A DNA stretch of 51,090 bases from an uncultured Pelagibacteraceae bacterium (lineage in GTDB: Bacteria > Pseudomonadota > Alphaproteobacteria > Pelagibacterales > Pelagibacteraceae). The translations under genes and the position numbers were made by a program. The notes below the pieces were generated by a model. It was not told where the DNA came from. It saw only the letters and a list, made by a program, of their open reading frames with translations, and made no database searches. The stretch is from positions 1-51,090 of the forward strand of contig CACFIL010000006.1 of assembly GCA_902566315.1 (NCBI GenBank), in the 5' to 3' direction. Positions 18,135 to 27,136 of the stretch are shown here, one piece after another (position 1 is the stretch's first letter; each line of letters starts with the position of its first letter).

Positions 18135-18140
18135 CAATAT

Positions 18141-19304
18141 TTACTTGCTAAAAACGTCTGATTTGTCTGTTTTTTCCCATGAAAACGAACCATCAGTCCC
18201 TGGAATTCTTCCAAAGTGACCATAGGCTGCCGTTTTTTCATATATAGGTTTGTTTAAACCTAGCATTTCTCTAATTCCTCTAGGACTTAAATCAAAATTT
18301 TCATTAATAAGTTTTTCAACATGAGTATTTTTTTCCTCATCATTATCAAACAAGTCCACATAGATTGACAGAGGTTTTGATACACCTATAGCATAAGCTA
18401 ATTGGATCAAACATTTGTCAGCAATTTTTGATGCAACAACATTTTTTGCTAAATATCTTGATGCATATGCTGCTGATCTATCAACTTTTGTTGGATCTTT
18501 TCCAGAGAATGCTCCACCACCATGAGGGGCGGCTCCTCCATATGTATCAACTATAATTTTTCTACCAGTTAAACCACTATCTCCATCTGGACCACCAATT
18601 ACAAAATTTCCTGTAGGATTAATATAAATCTCTTTTTCATTAAGACTTCCTAATAAATTTTTAGGTATAGATCTTTCTATGTAAGGCATACAAAGTTCTT
18701 TAACTTGGGTCAAATTAACGTCTTTGGAATGTTGTGTGGATATTACTACTGAGGTTACGGCAGCAGGCATGCCATCTTTATACTCGATGGTAATTTGACT
18801 TTTTGAATCTGGCTCTATTCCGTTTAACTTTCCTGATTTTCTATCTTGAGCCATTAATCTTAAAATTTTATGCGAATAATGAATAGGAGCAGGCATTAAA
18901 ACATCAGTTTCATTGCAAGCATAACCAAACATAATTCCTTGGTCTCCAGCACCTTCATCTTTATTTCCTGATGAATCTACTCCCATTGCAATATCAGCTG
19001 ATTGAGAGTGTAAATGCGTTTCAATTTTAGTTTGTTCCTTCCATGAAAAACCATCTTGGTCATAACCAATATCTTTGATACAGTCCCTAACTTTTAATAT
19101 TAATTCTTCTTCCTTAAGCTCTGGTCCTCTAACTTCTCCAGCTAATACAACTTTATTTGTTGTTGTTAATGTTTCACAAGCTACTCTTGCTTCGGGTTCG
19201 GAAGTTAAAAAACTATCCACAACCATATCAGAAATTCTGTCACAAACTTTATCTGGGTGCCCCTCTGACACTGACTCACTAGTAAATAAAAAATTTTTCT
19301 TCAT
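18141..19304 (-). CDS. metK: S-adenosylmethionine synthetase
   Basis: MetK makes SAM from methionine and ATP, supplying the many methyltransferases in this window. [18 protein letters not shown] (near residue 9), [12 protein letters not shown] and [19 protein letters not shown] are the MetK signatures, and [11 protein letters not shown] is intact. Length is the normal 387 residues. The ATG overlaps the lnt stop by one base (TAATG), so no SAM riboswitch can sit directly in front of it, and I saw none. Confidence 0.97.
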   Translation of the reverse strand: MKKNFLFTSESVSEGHPDKVCDRISDMVVDSFLTSEPEARVACETLTTTNKVVLAGEVRGPELKEEELILKVRDCIKDIGYDQDGFSWKEQTKIETHLHSQSADIAMGVDSSGNKDEGAGDQGIMFGYACNETDVLMPAPIHYSHKILRLMAQDRKSGKLNGIEPDSKSQITIEYKDGMPAAVTSVVISTQHSKDVNLTQVKELCMPYIERSIPKNLLGSLNEKEIYINPTGNFVIGGPDGDSGLTGRKIIVDTYGGAAPHGGGAFSGKDPTKVDRSAAYASRYLAKNVVASKIADKCLIQLAYAIGVSKPLSIYVDLFDNDEEKNTHVEKLINENFDLSPRGIREMLGLNKPIYEKTAAYGHFGRIPGTDGSFSWEKTDKSDVFSK

Positions 19305-20827
19305 TAATTCCCCCGTATTTTAAAAAAAAAAATTAAACTAATATAAATAGATACAAAATAAAAGAAGATCTTGTTACCATGGGAACTAAAGATTGTTTTA
19401 TTGGACTTTTTAAAAGACTTAACTTGAATAAATCCCTTTTCAGTCGTCAAAATCTTACTGATTACCTGCCCTTTTGGATTTATAAAGGCTGATATACCAT
19501 TGTTTGTTGATCGAATAACAGCCTTACCTTCTTCAATTGATCTAAAAATGGAGTGAGAGTAATGTTGATGTGGGCCAATAGAATTTCCAAACCACCCATC
19601 CTCAGATATATTTAAAATAAAATCGTAGTTATTTTTACCTTTATTTATTTTACCTGAGTAAATAATTTCATAACAAATAAGTGGTATAAAATTTAAATTG
19701 TTTAAGGTAATAATATTTCTACGATTACCATTAGAAAAAGACTGGTAACCTTGAGTAATTTTTTTAAATCCCAAATTACTTAAAATTTTTTCAAATGGTA
19801 AATATTCTCCAAATGGCACCAATTTATTTTTATAATATTTATCCAAAACATTTAACTCATTATTGAGCACTAAAAGGGAATTATAAATTTTTTCATTTTC
19901 ATATATGTTCATGCCTAAAATAATCTTATGTTTTTTTGAAAAATTATTTAAAAAAAGATTTTTTATTTTTTTTAGATCTTCAAAATAAATACTAGAAAGA
20001 ATACCCTCGGGATAAATAAATAGTGTTTTATTTGATGGATTTGGTTCAGAAATATCAATTAATTCAGATATAAATTCACTAGGATTTTCATTTTGAAAAT
20101 ATCTATTAATCTCTACTTTTGGAGAAATTATTTTAATTGTAAATCCTAAATCTTTTTTTTCGTTCAATTCATATTGTCTCAAGTTTGACTTACCCCAAAA
20201 ATAATTCATACAAATTAGAAAGAAAGAGAAAGTCAGTATACTTAATTTTATTTTTGTTTTATAATCAAAAAATAAGATTATTGGTAAAAGAAATAATAAA
20301 ATTGCTAGTGAGTTAAAAGCATAGGTTCCTATGATAGAAAGTATTTGAATAAATTCTGTATAATTAGCAAAACTAAAAGCAATTAAGTTCCATGGAAAAC
20401 CACCTAATATGAAACTTCTAGTAAATTCTAGTAAAGATAGAGAAGTAGACAATATTAGAATCGATAAAAAATTTTTTTTTGGATTTAATAATGAGAAAGC
20501 TAAAGTTGATATGCCATAAAATAATCCTAAAAATAATGGTATTAGAATTAGAGCAAATGGAATTAAAGGTTTAAAGATATCTTCAAAAGTAAGTGAATTT
20601 ATGATCCAGTATAAATTAGAAATAAAATAACCAAAGCCAAATATCCAGCCAAGATTAAAAGAAATTATTTTATCTTTTGAATATAACAATAACATCCACA
20701 AGAGTGCTGGATATGATAAAAAATTTATATAAAATAAATTGTAGGGGGGCAAACTAAAAGAGGATAATAAACCAGATAAAAATACTAATGAATATAGCAA
20801 AATCTTATTTTTATATAATAAAGTCAA
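19304..20827 (-). CDS. lnt: Apolipoprotein N-acyltransferase
   Basis: Lnt adds the third acyl chain to the N-terminal Cys of lipoproteins at the periplasmic face of the inner membrane. Several transmembrane segments fill the first 200 residues, followed by a nitrilase-like periplasmic domain. The catalytic triad is visible as Glu in FIYPEGILS, Lys in [14 protein letters not shown] and Cys in [11 protein letters not shown] last membrane segment ends the 507-residue protein. The start is a TTG five bases after the ybeY stop. A BON-domain lipoprotein elsewhere in the window is a natural substrate. Confidence 0.93.
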   Translation of the reverse strand: MTLLYKNKILLYSLVFLSGLLSSFSLPPYNLFYINFLSYPALLWMLLLYSKDKIISFNLGWIFGFGYFISNLYWIINSLTFEDIFKPLIPFALILIPLFLGLFYGISTLAFSLLNPKKNFLSILILSTSLSLLEFTRSFILGGFPWNLIAFSFANYTEFIQILSIIGTYAFNSLAILLFLLPIILFFDYKTKIKLSILTFSFFLICMNYFWGKSNLRQYELNEKKDLGFTIKIISPKVEINRYFQNENPSEFISELIDISEPNPSNKTLFIYPEGILSSIYFEDLKKIKNLFLNNFSKKHKIILGMNIYENEKIYNSLLVLNNELNVLDKYYKNKLVPFGEYLPFEKILSNLGFKKITQGYQSFSNGNRRNIITLNNLNFIPLICYEIIYSGKINKGKNNYDFILNISEDGWFGNSIGPHQHYSHSIFRSIEEGKAVIRSTNNGISAFINPKGQVISKILTTEKGFIQVKSFKKSNKTIFSSHGNKIFFYFVSIYISLIFFFKIRGN

Positions 20828-20832
20828 TTTAT

Positions 20833-21270
20833 CTAATAAAAAGATTTCAATATTAATTTTTCTTTTTTGTGCATTTTTCTAAAATCATTATATCTCTTAT
20901 GATCATAGCCTATTAAATGTAAATATCCGTGAATCCACATTTTATCAAACTCTAAAAAAAAATTAGTTTTTTTTGATCTTTCTTTAACAATTTCAAAACT
21001 TATTGCTATGTCACCTACATAGAGTTTTTTTTTATTTTTAATTTTGATTGGAAATGACAAAACATCTGTAATTTTATTTTTTTTTCTGAATTTATTATTC
21101 AATTTTTTCATTTCTCTGTTGCTTGTTAAAAGTATAGAGAATTCATGATTTTTTCTCTTAAATGAAGGTGCTTTAGATAATTTATTAAGCCTTTTTTTTA
21201 AATAGTTATTTGGTTGTACCAAAAATTTTTTCCAATTTGAATGACCAGATATTACGTTAGCCTTTATCAT
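20833..21270 (-). CDS. ybeY: YbeY, endoribonuclease/rRNA maturation factor
   Basis: A zinc-dependent endoribonuclease in 16S rRNA 3' maturation and ribosome quality control. The HGYLHLIGYDH motif supplies the three zinc His residues (H-x3-H-x5-H), and NKFRKKNKITDVLSFP is conserved. It is 145 residues. The ATG overlaps the phoH stop in ATGA, the usual phoH-ybeY coupling. The corC/hlyC-type gene that normally separates ybeY from lnt is absent. Confidence 0.94.
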   Translation of the reverse strand: MIKANVISGHSNWKKFLVQPNNYLKKRLNKLSKAPSFKRKNHEFSILLTSNREMKKLNNKFRKKNKITDVLSFPIKIKNKKKLYVGDIAISFEIVKERSKKTNFFLEFDKMWIHGYLHLIGYDHKRYNDFRKMHKKEKLILKSFY

Positions 21271-22274
21271 CCGTCAGAGCTTTGATCAGAATATGCTTTA
21301 ACAATTTTAGATACAAGTGGATGTCTAACCACATCTTTATGATCAAAATCAACGACCGAGATTTCTTTCAAATGCCCCAGCAACTTTTTTGATTTATGCA
21401 AGCCTGAAAGGGATTTGTTTGGTAGATCAATTTGTGAGGGATCCCCATTAATTACTATCTTGGAGTTTTCTCCAATTCTAGTTAGAAACATTTTAATCTG
21501 TGTATCGGTTGCGTTTTGCGCTTCATCAAGAATTGCAAATGAATTTTTTAAAGTCCTTCCTCTCATAAATGCTAGAGGAGCTATTTCTATATCACCAACT
21601 TCAATTTTTTTTTGTATCTTTTCAAAGTCTAATAAATCATACAAAGAATCATATAATGGTCTTAGATATGGATCTACTTTCTCTCTCATATCACCAGGTA
21701 AAAATCCAAGTCTTTCACCAGCTTCAACAGCTGGCCTTGATAAAATAATTCTTTCTATTTTTTTGTCTAACAACATTGTTAATGCTACAGCAACTGCTAA
21801 AAAAGTTTTTCCAGTTCCTGCTGGTCCAGCTGAAATAATTATGTCAGATGCCTTTAAAGCTCTAACATAATCTTTTTGTTTTTCAGACCTTGGTATTACA
21901 GATTTTTTTGGAGTTTTAATTATATATTCTATTTTTTTTTCAGAATTATTTTTTTCATCTATCATAAATTCATTAATGGAAGAAATTATATCTTTTTTTT
22001 CAATTGTTCCATTATTTAAAAACTGTTCAGTTAAAAATTGTATGGCGTTTTTGATCAAATTATTTTTTTTTGGATCATTTTTTACTTGGATAGAATTCCC
22101 TCTTGAATGTAAGCTAGTTTTTGTGATTTTTTCTAATTCCTTTAGATTATTATTAAATTCACCTGCAACACCAAGTAACAAATCGTTATTTTGAAATATT
22201 ATGCTTAAAGTATTGTTTTCAGAATACACATATTTTAATTCAGAAATAATATTTTTTTTTTTTAAATTACTCAA
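21267..22274 (-). CDS. phoH: PhoH-like ATPase
   Basis: A P-loop ATPase of the PhoH family, thought to act on RNA together with YbeY; the exact substrate is unsettled. Walker A is SAGPAGTGKTFLAVAVAL (near residue 150), Walker B is SFAILDEAQNAT, and LSRPAVEAGERLGFLPGD is the family signature. The N-terminal domain is present (335 residues in all). The start is TTG, one base after the miaB stop codon. Part of the miaB-phoH-ybeY unit typical of alphaproteobacteria. Confidence 0.94.
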   Translation of the reverse strand: MSNLKKKNIISELKYVYSENNTLSIIFQNNDLLLGVAGEFNNNLKELEKITKTSLHSRGNSIQVKNDPKKNNLIKNAIQFLTEQFLNNGTIEKKDIISSINEFMIDEKNNSEKKIEYIIKTPKKSVIPRSEKQKDYVRALKASDIIISAGPAGTGKTFLAVAVALTMLLDKKIERIILSRPAVEAGERLGFLPGDMREKVDPYLRPLYDSLYDLLDFEKIQKKIEVGDIEIAPLAFMRGRTLKNSFAILDEAQNATDTQIKMFLTRIGENSKIVINGDPSQIDLPNKSLSGLHKSKKLLGHLKEISVVDFDHKDVVRHPLVSKIVKAYSDQSSDG

Positions 22275-22275
22275 T

Positions 22276-23610
22276 TTAAGCAGCTTCCATTTTTTTATCT
22301 AGCAAACCAAATAAAGTATTCTGGTTACTAGTTTGAACTTTTACTTTTACAACTTTACCAATAAGGCTTGGGTCTCCATCAAAAATTACAGGTGAAATAT
22401 ATTTATTCCTTCCAAATAATTTATTTTGTTTTTTTATTTTATTTTCGACAAGTACATCTATTGTATCATTTTCCAAGGATTTATTAATTTTTATTTGATT
22501 ATTAAATAATTCTTCTTGAATTAATGTCAGTCTCTCTTTAGCAATATTTTTATCAATCATTTTTAATTTTGCAGCTTTCGTTCCAGGTCTAGGACTAAAA
22601 ATAAAAGAAAAAGAATTTATAAATTTGATTTTTTTTATCAGTCCAAATGTGTCTTCAAAATCCTTTTGGGTTTCTCCAGGATAACCAATAATAAAATCGC
22701 TTGAAAATTCTATCTCTGCGTTGATTTTCTTCAATCTTTCATAAACTTTTAAATAGTCATCAACAGTATGTTTTCTGTTCATTAACTCTAACATCTTATT
22801 TGATCCACTTTGAATTGGTAAATGAACAAATGGCATTAATTTATTACTATAAGAATAACAATCAATTAAATCGTCTGTCATATCTCTTGGATGCGAAGTC
22901 GTATATCTTATTCTTTCCAATTCTGAAAATTGTTCTAAATGTTTTATTAGATTAGATATTCTGAACTCTTTAAAATTTTCTTTATATGAGTAAGCATTAA
23001 CATTTTGACCAAGGAATGTAATTTCTTTTGCGCCGTTTTCTATTAATTGTTCCGCTTCTGCTATGATTTTATTAAATGGTCTAGAATACTCAGGTCCTCT
23101 TGTATAAGGTACTACACAAAAATGACAAAACTTATCGCATCCCTCTTGAATAGTTAAGAAAGCAGATATTTTGTTATCATTGTTTTTTATTTGATCAAAA
23201 TATCCAAACTTTGAAATAGTATCAAATTCTGTTTCTTCTTGTTTTAAATTTGCAATATGATTTTTTAACAATTCATTAACCTTGTGATATGATTGAGGAC
23301 CTAATACAATATCTATATATGGTTCCCTTTTGACCATTTCTTCATTTTCAGCCTGTGCAACACAACCTGCAACTATCATTATTGGTTTTTTTTTATCTCT
23401 ATATAATTTTTTAACTCTACCAATTTCATGGTAAACCTTTTCTTTTGCTTTATCACGAATGTGACACGTGTTTAAAATATAAAAATCTGCATTAGATTGA
23501 TTTGAAGTTTTTGTAAGACCCAACTTACTAACAGAATCATAGATTCTATTAGAGTCATACTCATTCATTTGGCAACCAAAAGTTTTTATGAAGATTTTTC
23601 CATTCAGCAT
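22276..23610 (-). CDS. miaB: MiaB, tRNA-2-methylthio-N6-dimethylallyladenosine synthase
   Basis: A radical-SAM methylthiotransferase that converts i6A37 to ms2i6A37 in tRNA. The N-terminal UPF0004 domain holds three cluster Cys (FGCQMNEYDS, LNTCHIRD, VAGCVAQAE). The radical SAM core has EGCDKFCHFCVVPYTRGPE, and a TRAM domain ends the protein (SLIGKVVKVKVQTSN). Length is 444 residues, standard for MiaB. It lies between fur and phoH in conserved order. Confidence 0.96.
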   Translation of the reverse strand: MLNGKIFIKTFGCQMNEYDSNRIYDSVSKLGLTKTSNQSNADFYILNTCHIRDKAKEKVYHEIGRVKKLYRDKKKPIMIVAGCVAQAENEEMVKREPYIDIVLGPQSYHKVNELLKNHIANLKQEETEFDTISKFGYFDQIKNNDNKISAFLTIQEGCDKFCHFCVVPYTRGPEYSRPFNKIIAEAEQLIENGAKEITFLGQNVNAYSYKENFKEFRISNLIKHLEQFSELERIRYTTSHPRDMTDDLIDCYSYSNKLMPFVHLPIQSGSNKMLELMNRKHTVDDYLKVYERLKKINAEIEFSSDFIIGYPGETQKDFEDTFGLIKKIKFINSFSFIFSPRPGTKAAKLKMIDKNIAKERLTLIQEELFNNQIKINKSLENDTIDVLVENKIKKQNKLFGRNKYISPVIFDGDPSLIGKVVKVKVQTSNQNTLFGLLDKKMEAA

Positions 23611-23642
23611 GTTTTAACTTTTGAAAAATTCTGAAGTCCCTA

Positions 23643-24071
23643 TCATTTACTTTTTTTAATTCCGTAAAGCTCTAATTTATGATCTACTAAGTTATATCCA
23701 TACTTTTCTGCAACTTTTTTTTGTAGTTTTTCTATTTCTTCATCAACAAACTCAATTATTTCTCCTGATTTAATATCAATAAGATGATCGTGATGACTTT
23801 CAACTAAGGTTTCATATCTTGCTTTTCCACCTTTAAAATCGTGCTTAGTCAATATACCAGATTCCTCAAAAAGCTTAACTGTTCTATAAACTGTAGCAAT
23901 ACTTATCTTTGAATCTAGCTTGGAAACTCTTTGATATAATTCATCAACATCAGGATGATCAGACTCACCATAAACTTCTTTTGACTCAGATAAAACTTTA
24001 GCAATAATTTTTCTTTGATCAGTAAGCTTGACACCTTTCTTCAGGCAAATTTGTTCTATAGTTTCAGACAT
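23643..24071 (-). CDS. fur: Fur-family regulator (Fur/Mur type)
   Basis: A second Fur-superfamily regulator, distinct from the Irr-type one. Winged-helix region VKLTDQRKIIAKVLSES and SIATVYRTVKLFEESG; the metal site is in VESHHDHLIDIKSGEIIEFVDEEIE. The structural-zinc CxxC pairs of gammaproteobacterial Fur are absent, as in the alphaproteobacterial branch that responds to manganese or iron. Its place beside miaB is the standard alphaproteobacterial locus for this gene. Metal specificity cannot be decided from sequence. Confidence 0.88.
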   Translation of the reverse strand: MSETIEQICLKKGVKLTDQRKIIAKVLSESKEVYGESDHPDVDELYQRVSKLDSKISIATVYRTVKLFEESGILTKHDFKGGKARYETLVESHHDHLIDIKSGEIIEFVDEEIEKLQKKVAEKYGYNLVDHKLELYGIKKSK

Positions 24072-24079
24072 AGTTTATT

Positions 24080-24445
24080 CTAACTTGAATATACAGGTTT
24101 TATCAAACTTTTATTTTTATCTAATTTTATTAAATTTTTATAATTTTTATTGATTAAATCATTCGATTTAAATCCAATTAAAAACGCACTATTTACCAAA
24201 CAAATAGCTTTGGCTACTGATAAGGAAATTTTAAGACTAGTAAATTTACCAGGTCCTAAATTGACGAATATTCTATGAATATCACTTATTTTAATTTTTT
24301 TTAAATTCAAAAATTTCAAAAGTAGTTTCATAAAATTATCAAAGTTTTCTCTACTGTTTATATGTTTGCTAGTATATGATTGTCTATCAGCAATGATCAC
24401 AAAAACAATTTCTTCATTAGCCGCATCAATTATTAAATTTATCAT
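24080..24445 (-). CDS. tsaB: TsaB-like protein, N-terminal domain only
   Basis: TsaB is the scaffold partner of TsaD in the t6A37 tRNA modification complex. The protein begins MINLIIDAANEEIVFVII like the ASKHA fold of TsaB and contains the family signature VNLGPGKFTSLKISLSVAKAICL, slightly degenerate from GPGSFTGLRIG. It has only 121 residues against about 200-230 usual, so the second ASKHA subdomain is gone. The N-terminal domain carries the known TsaD-dimerising surface, so it may still work. The rimI gene that often follows is absent (8-base gap to fur). Confidence 0.75.
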   Translation of the reverse strand: MINLIIDAANEEIVFVIIADRQSYTSKHINSRENFDNFMKLLLKFLNLKKIKISDIHRIFVNLGPGKFTSLKISLSVAKAICLVNSAFLIGFKSNDLINKNYKNLIKLDKNKSLIKPVYSS

Positions 24446-25445
24446 TATTTTCCTTTTTTTTTTAAATGCTTACGCAGATCCTGTAAATAAGAAATTTGAA
24501 CCAAAAGAAAAGGGAATTTTAGCCTTGATGTATCATAGATTTGAAGAAAATAAATATCCTTCTACCAATATAAAAATTGATGTATTTCGTGAACATTTAA
24601 ATATTATCAGAGAAAATAATTTCTCTTTTTTAAATCCGAAAAACTTTGAATTAGAGTTTAATAAAGTAAGTGAAGAAAAAAAAATTTTACTTACTATTGA
24701 CGACGCATTCTCCTCTTTTTATTTAAATGCATGGCCAATTCTAAAAAAAGACAAGATCCCTTTCATTTTATTTGTTTCAACAGAGGCTGTAGGTAATAAA
24801 GGTTATATGAGTTGGGACGAAATTATAGAAATATCAAAAGAGGATTTTGTATTTATAGGGAATCACTCACATTCACATGAATACTTAGTAAAATATAATT
24901 TTGAAAAATTTGAAAAAGATATTCTTAAATCAATAAAGATATTTGAGAAAAATCTTGGCTATAATTCAAAGTTTTTTTCATACCCATTTGGAGAGTATAG
25001 TTTAGAACAAAAGAAATATATTACTGGAAAATTCGACTATGCTTTTGGCCAACATTCAGGAGTTATAGATTTAAATAAAGATAAATATGAGTTACCTAGA
25101 TTTCCAATAAATGAGAAGTACGGAGACCTTGAAAGATTTAAGTTTTTAATTAATCTTTTGCCAATTCAATATAAAGTCATAACTCCAGAAGAAAAATTTT
25201 TATTAGAAGATAATAATCCACCAAAATTAGTAATAGAATTTTTTAATGATCAACCTAAAATTAATAAAATAAATTGCTTTTCAAATGAAGGTGGTGATTG
25301 GAAAAACTCTAAACTAAATTATAAAAAAGATAAAATTGAAGTTATCTTTAATGAGAAATTTTTACCAAGAAGAGGGAGGATTAATTGTTCAATGCAAGAC
25401 AAAGATGGATGGAGATGGTTTGGAACTCAGTTTACTCTAAATTAG
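24393..25445 (+). CDS. Secreted polysaccharide deacetylase family protein
   Basis: A carbohydrate esterase 4 (NodB-type) protein. LTIDDAFSSFY gives the catalytic/metal Asp pair, GNHSHSHEYL the two metal His residues, and FSYPFGEYS motif 3. A C-terminal beta-rich domain of about 100 residues follows. The N-terminus has a signal peptide ending NAYA. ATG 24393 makes the leader long and overlaps the divergent tsaB start by 53 bases; an ATT at 24432 would give a compact signal peptide with almost no overlap. Substrate (peptidoglycan or exopolysaccharide) unknown. It ends 9 bases into the convergent Bax-like gene. Confidence 0.85.
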   Translation: MITKTISSLAASIIKFIIIFLFFLNAYADPVNKKFEPKEKGILALMYHRFEENKYPSTNIKIDVFREHLNIIRENNFSFLNPKNFELEFNKVSEEKKILLTIDDAFSSFYLNAWPILKKDKIPFILFVSTEAVGNKGYMSWDEIIEISKEDFVFIGNHSHSHEYLVKYNFEKFEKDILKSIKIFEKNLGYNSKFFSYPFGEYSLEQKKYITGKFDYAFGQHSGVIDLNKDKYELPRFPINEKYGDLERFKFLINLLPIQYKVITPEEKFLLEDNNPPKLVIEFFNDQPKINKINCFSNEGGDWKNSKLNYKKDKIEVIFNEKFLPRRGRINCSMQDKDGWRWFGTQFTLN

Positions 25446-26519
25446 ATTTTTCATTTTTAAACTTGTTGGTAAAATATCTACATCATCAAAATCAGTTAAA
25501 GAATTCTGATTAATTATTTTTTTAAGAACTTCGGTATATTCTTTACCTGTTTCAGCATATTTTACTAAAAAATTAACTAGTTTTAAACTATCTAACTTTT
25601 CATCATTATCTCTTTGAATTGCTCGTTCAATTCTAAATTCTTTATAGCTAGGATGTGTATTTAAATTTCTTTGATAAGCTCTTACAGAAGCTTTCAAAAT
25701 TTTAAACTTTGCGACTTTATGTTTTTTATCTTTTTCAACTTCTAAAGGCTTAATACCTTCACCAGACCAAGTCCACTGGCCAAATAATGCATTACCCTCT
25801 TGTGCAAATCTTGAACTTCCCCAACCAGTTTCTTTTGCAGCTTGAGCTATTGCTAATGACACGGGAATTTCATCCATTCTTATCTTAAGTTTTGCTAAAT
25901 CATTATTTTTAATACCATACTGTTTAAATTTCAGTTCAACCCAGGCTTTATCACGTGAAGATGTATTATTTTTATTTAAAATTTCAAAAAGTTTTTTTCG
26001 ATCAAATCTAATTTTAAGATTTTCCTCAATAATCAATGGTAGTACAATTTGAATAAATAGTTTTTTTCTTTTTTTGGGACTTTCAATATTTTTTAGTTCT
26101 TTAGGCAGCTTTGTTAATTGATTACCTACATTGACTAATTTAGTTTCTTTAACAGTATCAAGATCATATCCATTATCTTTAAATAGTTCTTCAATTGTTG
26201 AGGCACTCAATCTTTGAGGATCCTTATCCTCTTCATCTTTGCCAAAAACATCAATGTCTTCAAAAATATTCCATGAAAATCTGTCTTTTATAATATTTTT
26301 TATTATTTTATTTTTTTTATTCTGCTTATCTAATATTTCGTCAAAACTTTGTTTTGAGGAATTAAGAACAACTTCATTTGATTTGAAATTATTTTTTATA
26401 AAACTAATTGAATTTGGTAAAATTGAGAATATCAAAATTATAGCTAAACTTGTTAACAAAATTTTAAAGAAATTTAGATTACTGTTATCTTGTTTTTTTC
26501 TAAAACTTTTTTTTTTCAT
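25437..26519 (-). CDS. Bax-like glucosaminidase, membrane anchored
   Basis: A 360-residue protein with one N-terminal membrane segment (FFKILLTSLAIILIFSIL) and a C-terminal glucosaminidase-family domain. The catalytic region AIAQAAKETGWGSSRFAQEGNALFGQW resembles Escherichia coli Bax and FlgJ-type peptidoglycan N-acetylglucosaminidases. The Glu in KETGWG is the expected catalytic residue. It probably trims peptidoglycan from the inner membrane side of the periplasm. Being convergent with a deacetylase makes a wall-remodelling pair possible, but they are on opposite strands. Confidence 0.82.
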   Translation of the reverse strand: MKKKSFRKKQDNSNLNFFKILLTSLAIILIFSILPNSISFIKNNFKSNEVVLNSSKQSFDEILDKQNKKNKIIKNIIKDRFSWNIFEDIDVFGKDEEDKDPQRLSASTIEELFKDNGYDLDTVKETKLVNVGNQLTKLPKELKNIESPKKRKKLFIQIVLPLIIEENLKIRFDRKKLFEILNKNNTSSRDKAWVELKFKQYGIKNNDLAKLKIRMDEIPVSLAIAQAAKETGWGSSRFAQEGNALFGQWTWSGEGIKPLEVEKDKKHKVAKFKILKASVRAYQRNLNTHPSYKEFRIERAIQRDNDEKLDSLKLVNFLVKYAETGKEYTEVLKKIINQNSLTDFDDVDILPTSLKMKNLI

Positions 26520-26555
26520 AACTCGTCTTAATTCTTATAATTGATAGAAGTTATA

Positions 26556-27098
26556 TTATACAGCTAAAACTTCTTTAACTTCTGGGATATAGTGACAAAG
26601 AAGGTTTTGGACACCTTGTTTTAAAGTTAAAGTTGAAGACGGGCATCCGGAACAACTACCTTTTAACATAACTGTAACTTTTCCATCTTTAAATTCTTTA
26701 AATGTTATGTCTCCACCATCTCTAGCTACAGCTGGCCGAATTTTAGTTTCTAATATTTTAATAATTTTATTTTCAATTTCACCATAATCATTACTATCGT
26801 CTAATTCTGATTTTTTATTAATAATAAACTCATTACCTTCGCCATAGAATTCGTTTAAATGTGAAATAACAATATGCTTTATATTTTCCCATTTTTCATC
26901 TTGAATTTTATTAATTGATAGAAAATCCTCACTCAAGAATATTCCCGTAACACCATTAATTGATAAAATATTTTTTAATAAAGGAATTTCTGTTTGATTC
27001 ACATTTAAAATTTCATAAGGCCCATCGTTTGATACCTTTTTACCTGGAAGGAATTTCAGAGAATTTGGGTTTGGGGTTTTCTGAGTTTGAATAAACAT
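26556..27098 (-). CDS. Nfu-type iron-sulfur cluster carrier
   Basis: It carries Fe-S clusters to target apoproteins. An N-terminal Nfu domain begins MFIQTQKTPNPNSLKFLPG and the C-terminal NifU-like domain has the cluster-binding GSCSGCPSSTLTLKQGV (CxxC). At 180 residues this is the two-domain Nfu seen in alphaproteobacteria and mitochondria. It lies 38 bases downstream of trpS on the same strand. Fe-S clients in this window include MiaB, Nth and the GlpC-like oxidoreductase. Confidence 0.93.
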   Translation of the reverse strand: MFIQTQKTPNPNSLKFLPGKKVSNDGPYEILNVNQTEIPLLKNILSINGVTGIFLSEDFLSINKIQDEKWENIKHIVISHLNEFYGEGNEFIINKKSELDDSNDYGEIENKIIKILETKIRPAVARDGGDITFKEFKDGKVTVMLKGSCSGCPSSTLTLKQGVQNLLCHYIPEVKEVLAV

Positions 27099-27136
27099 AT
27101 CTCTTATATAGCGATAAATTCTTAAATTTAAAGAAT

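Noticed and set aside
19305..19330. SAM riboswitch in front of metK
   Set aside because: metK starts inside the lnt stop codon, leaving no room for a leader, and no conserved pseudoknot-like sequence was seen.
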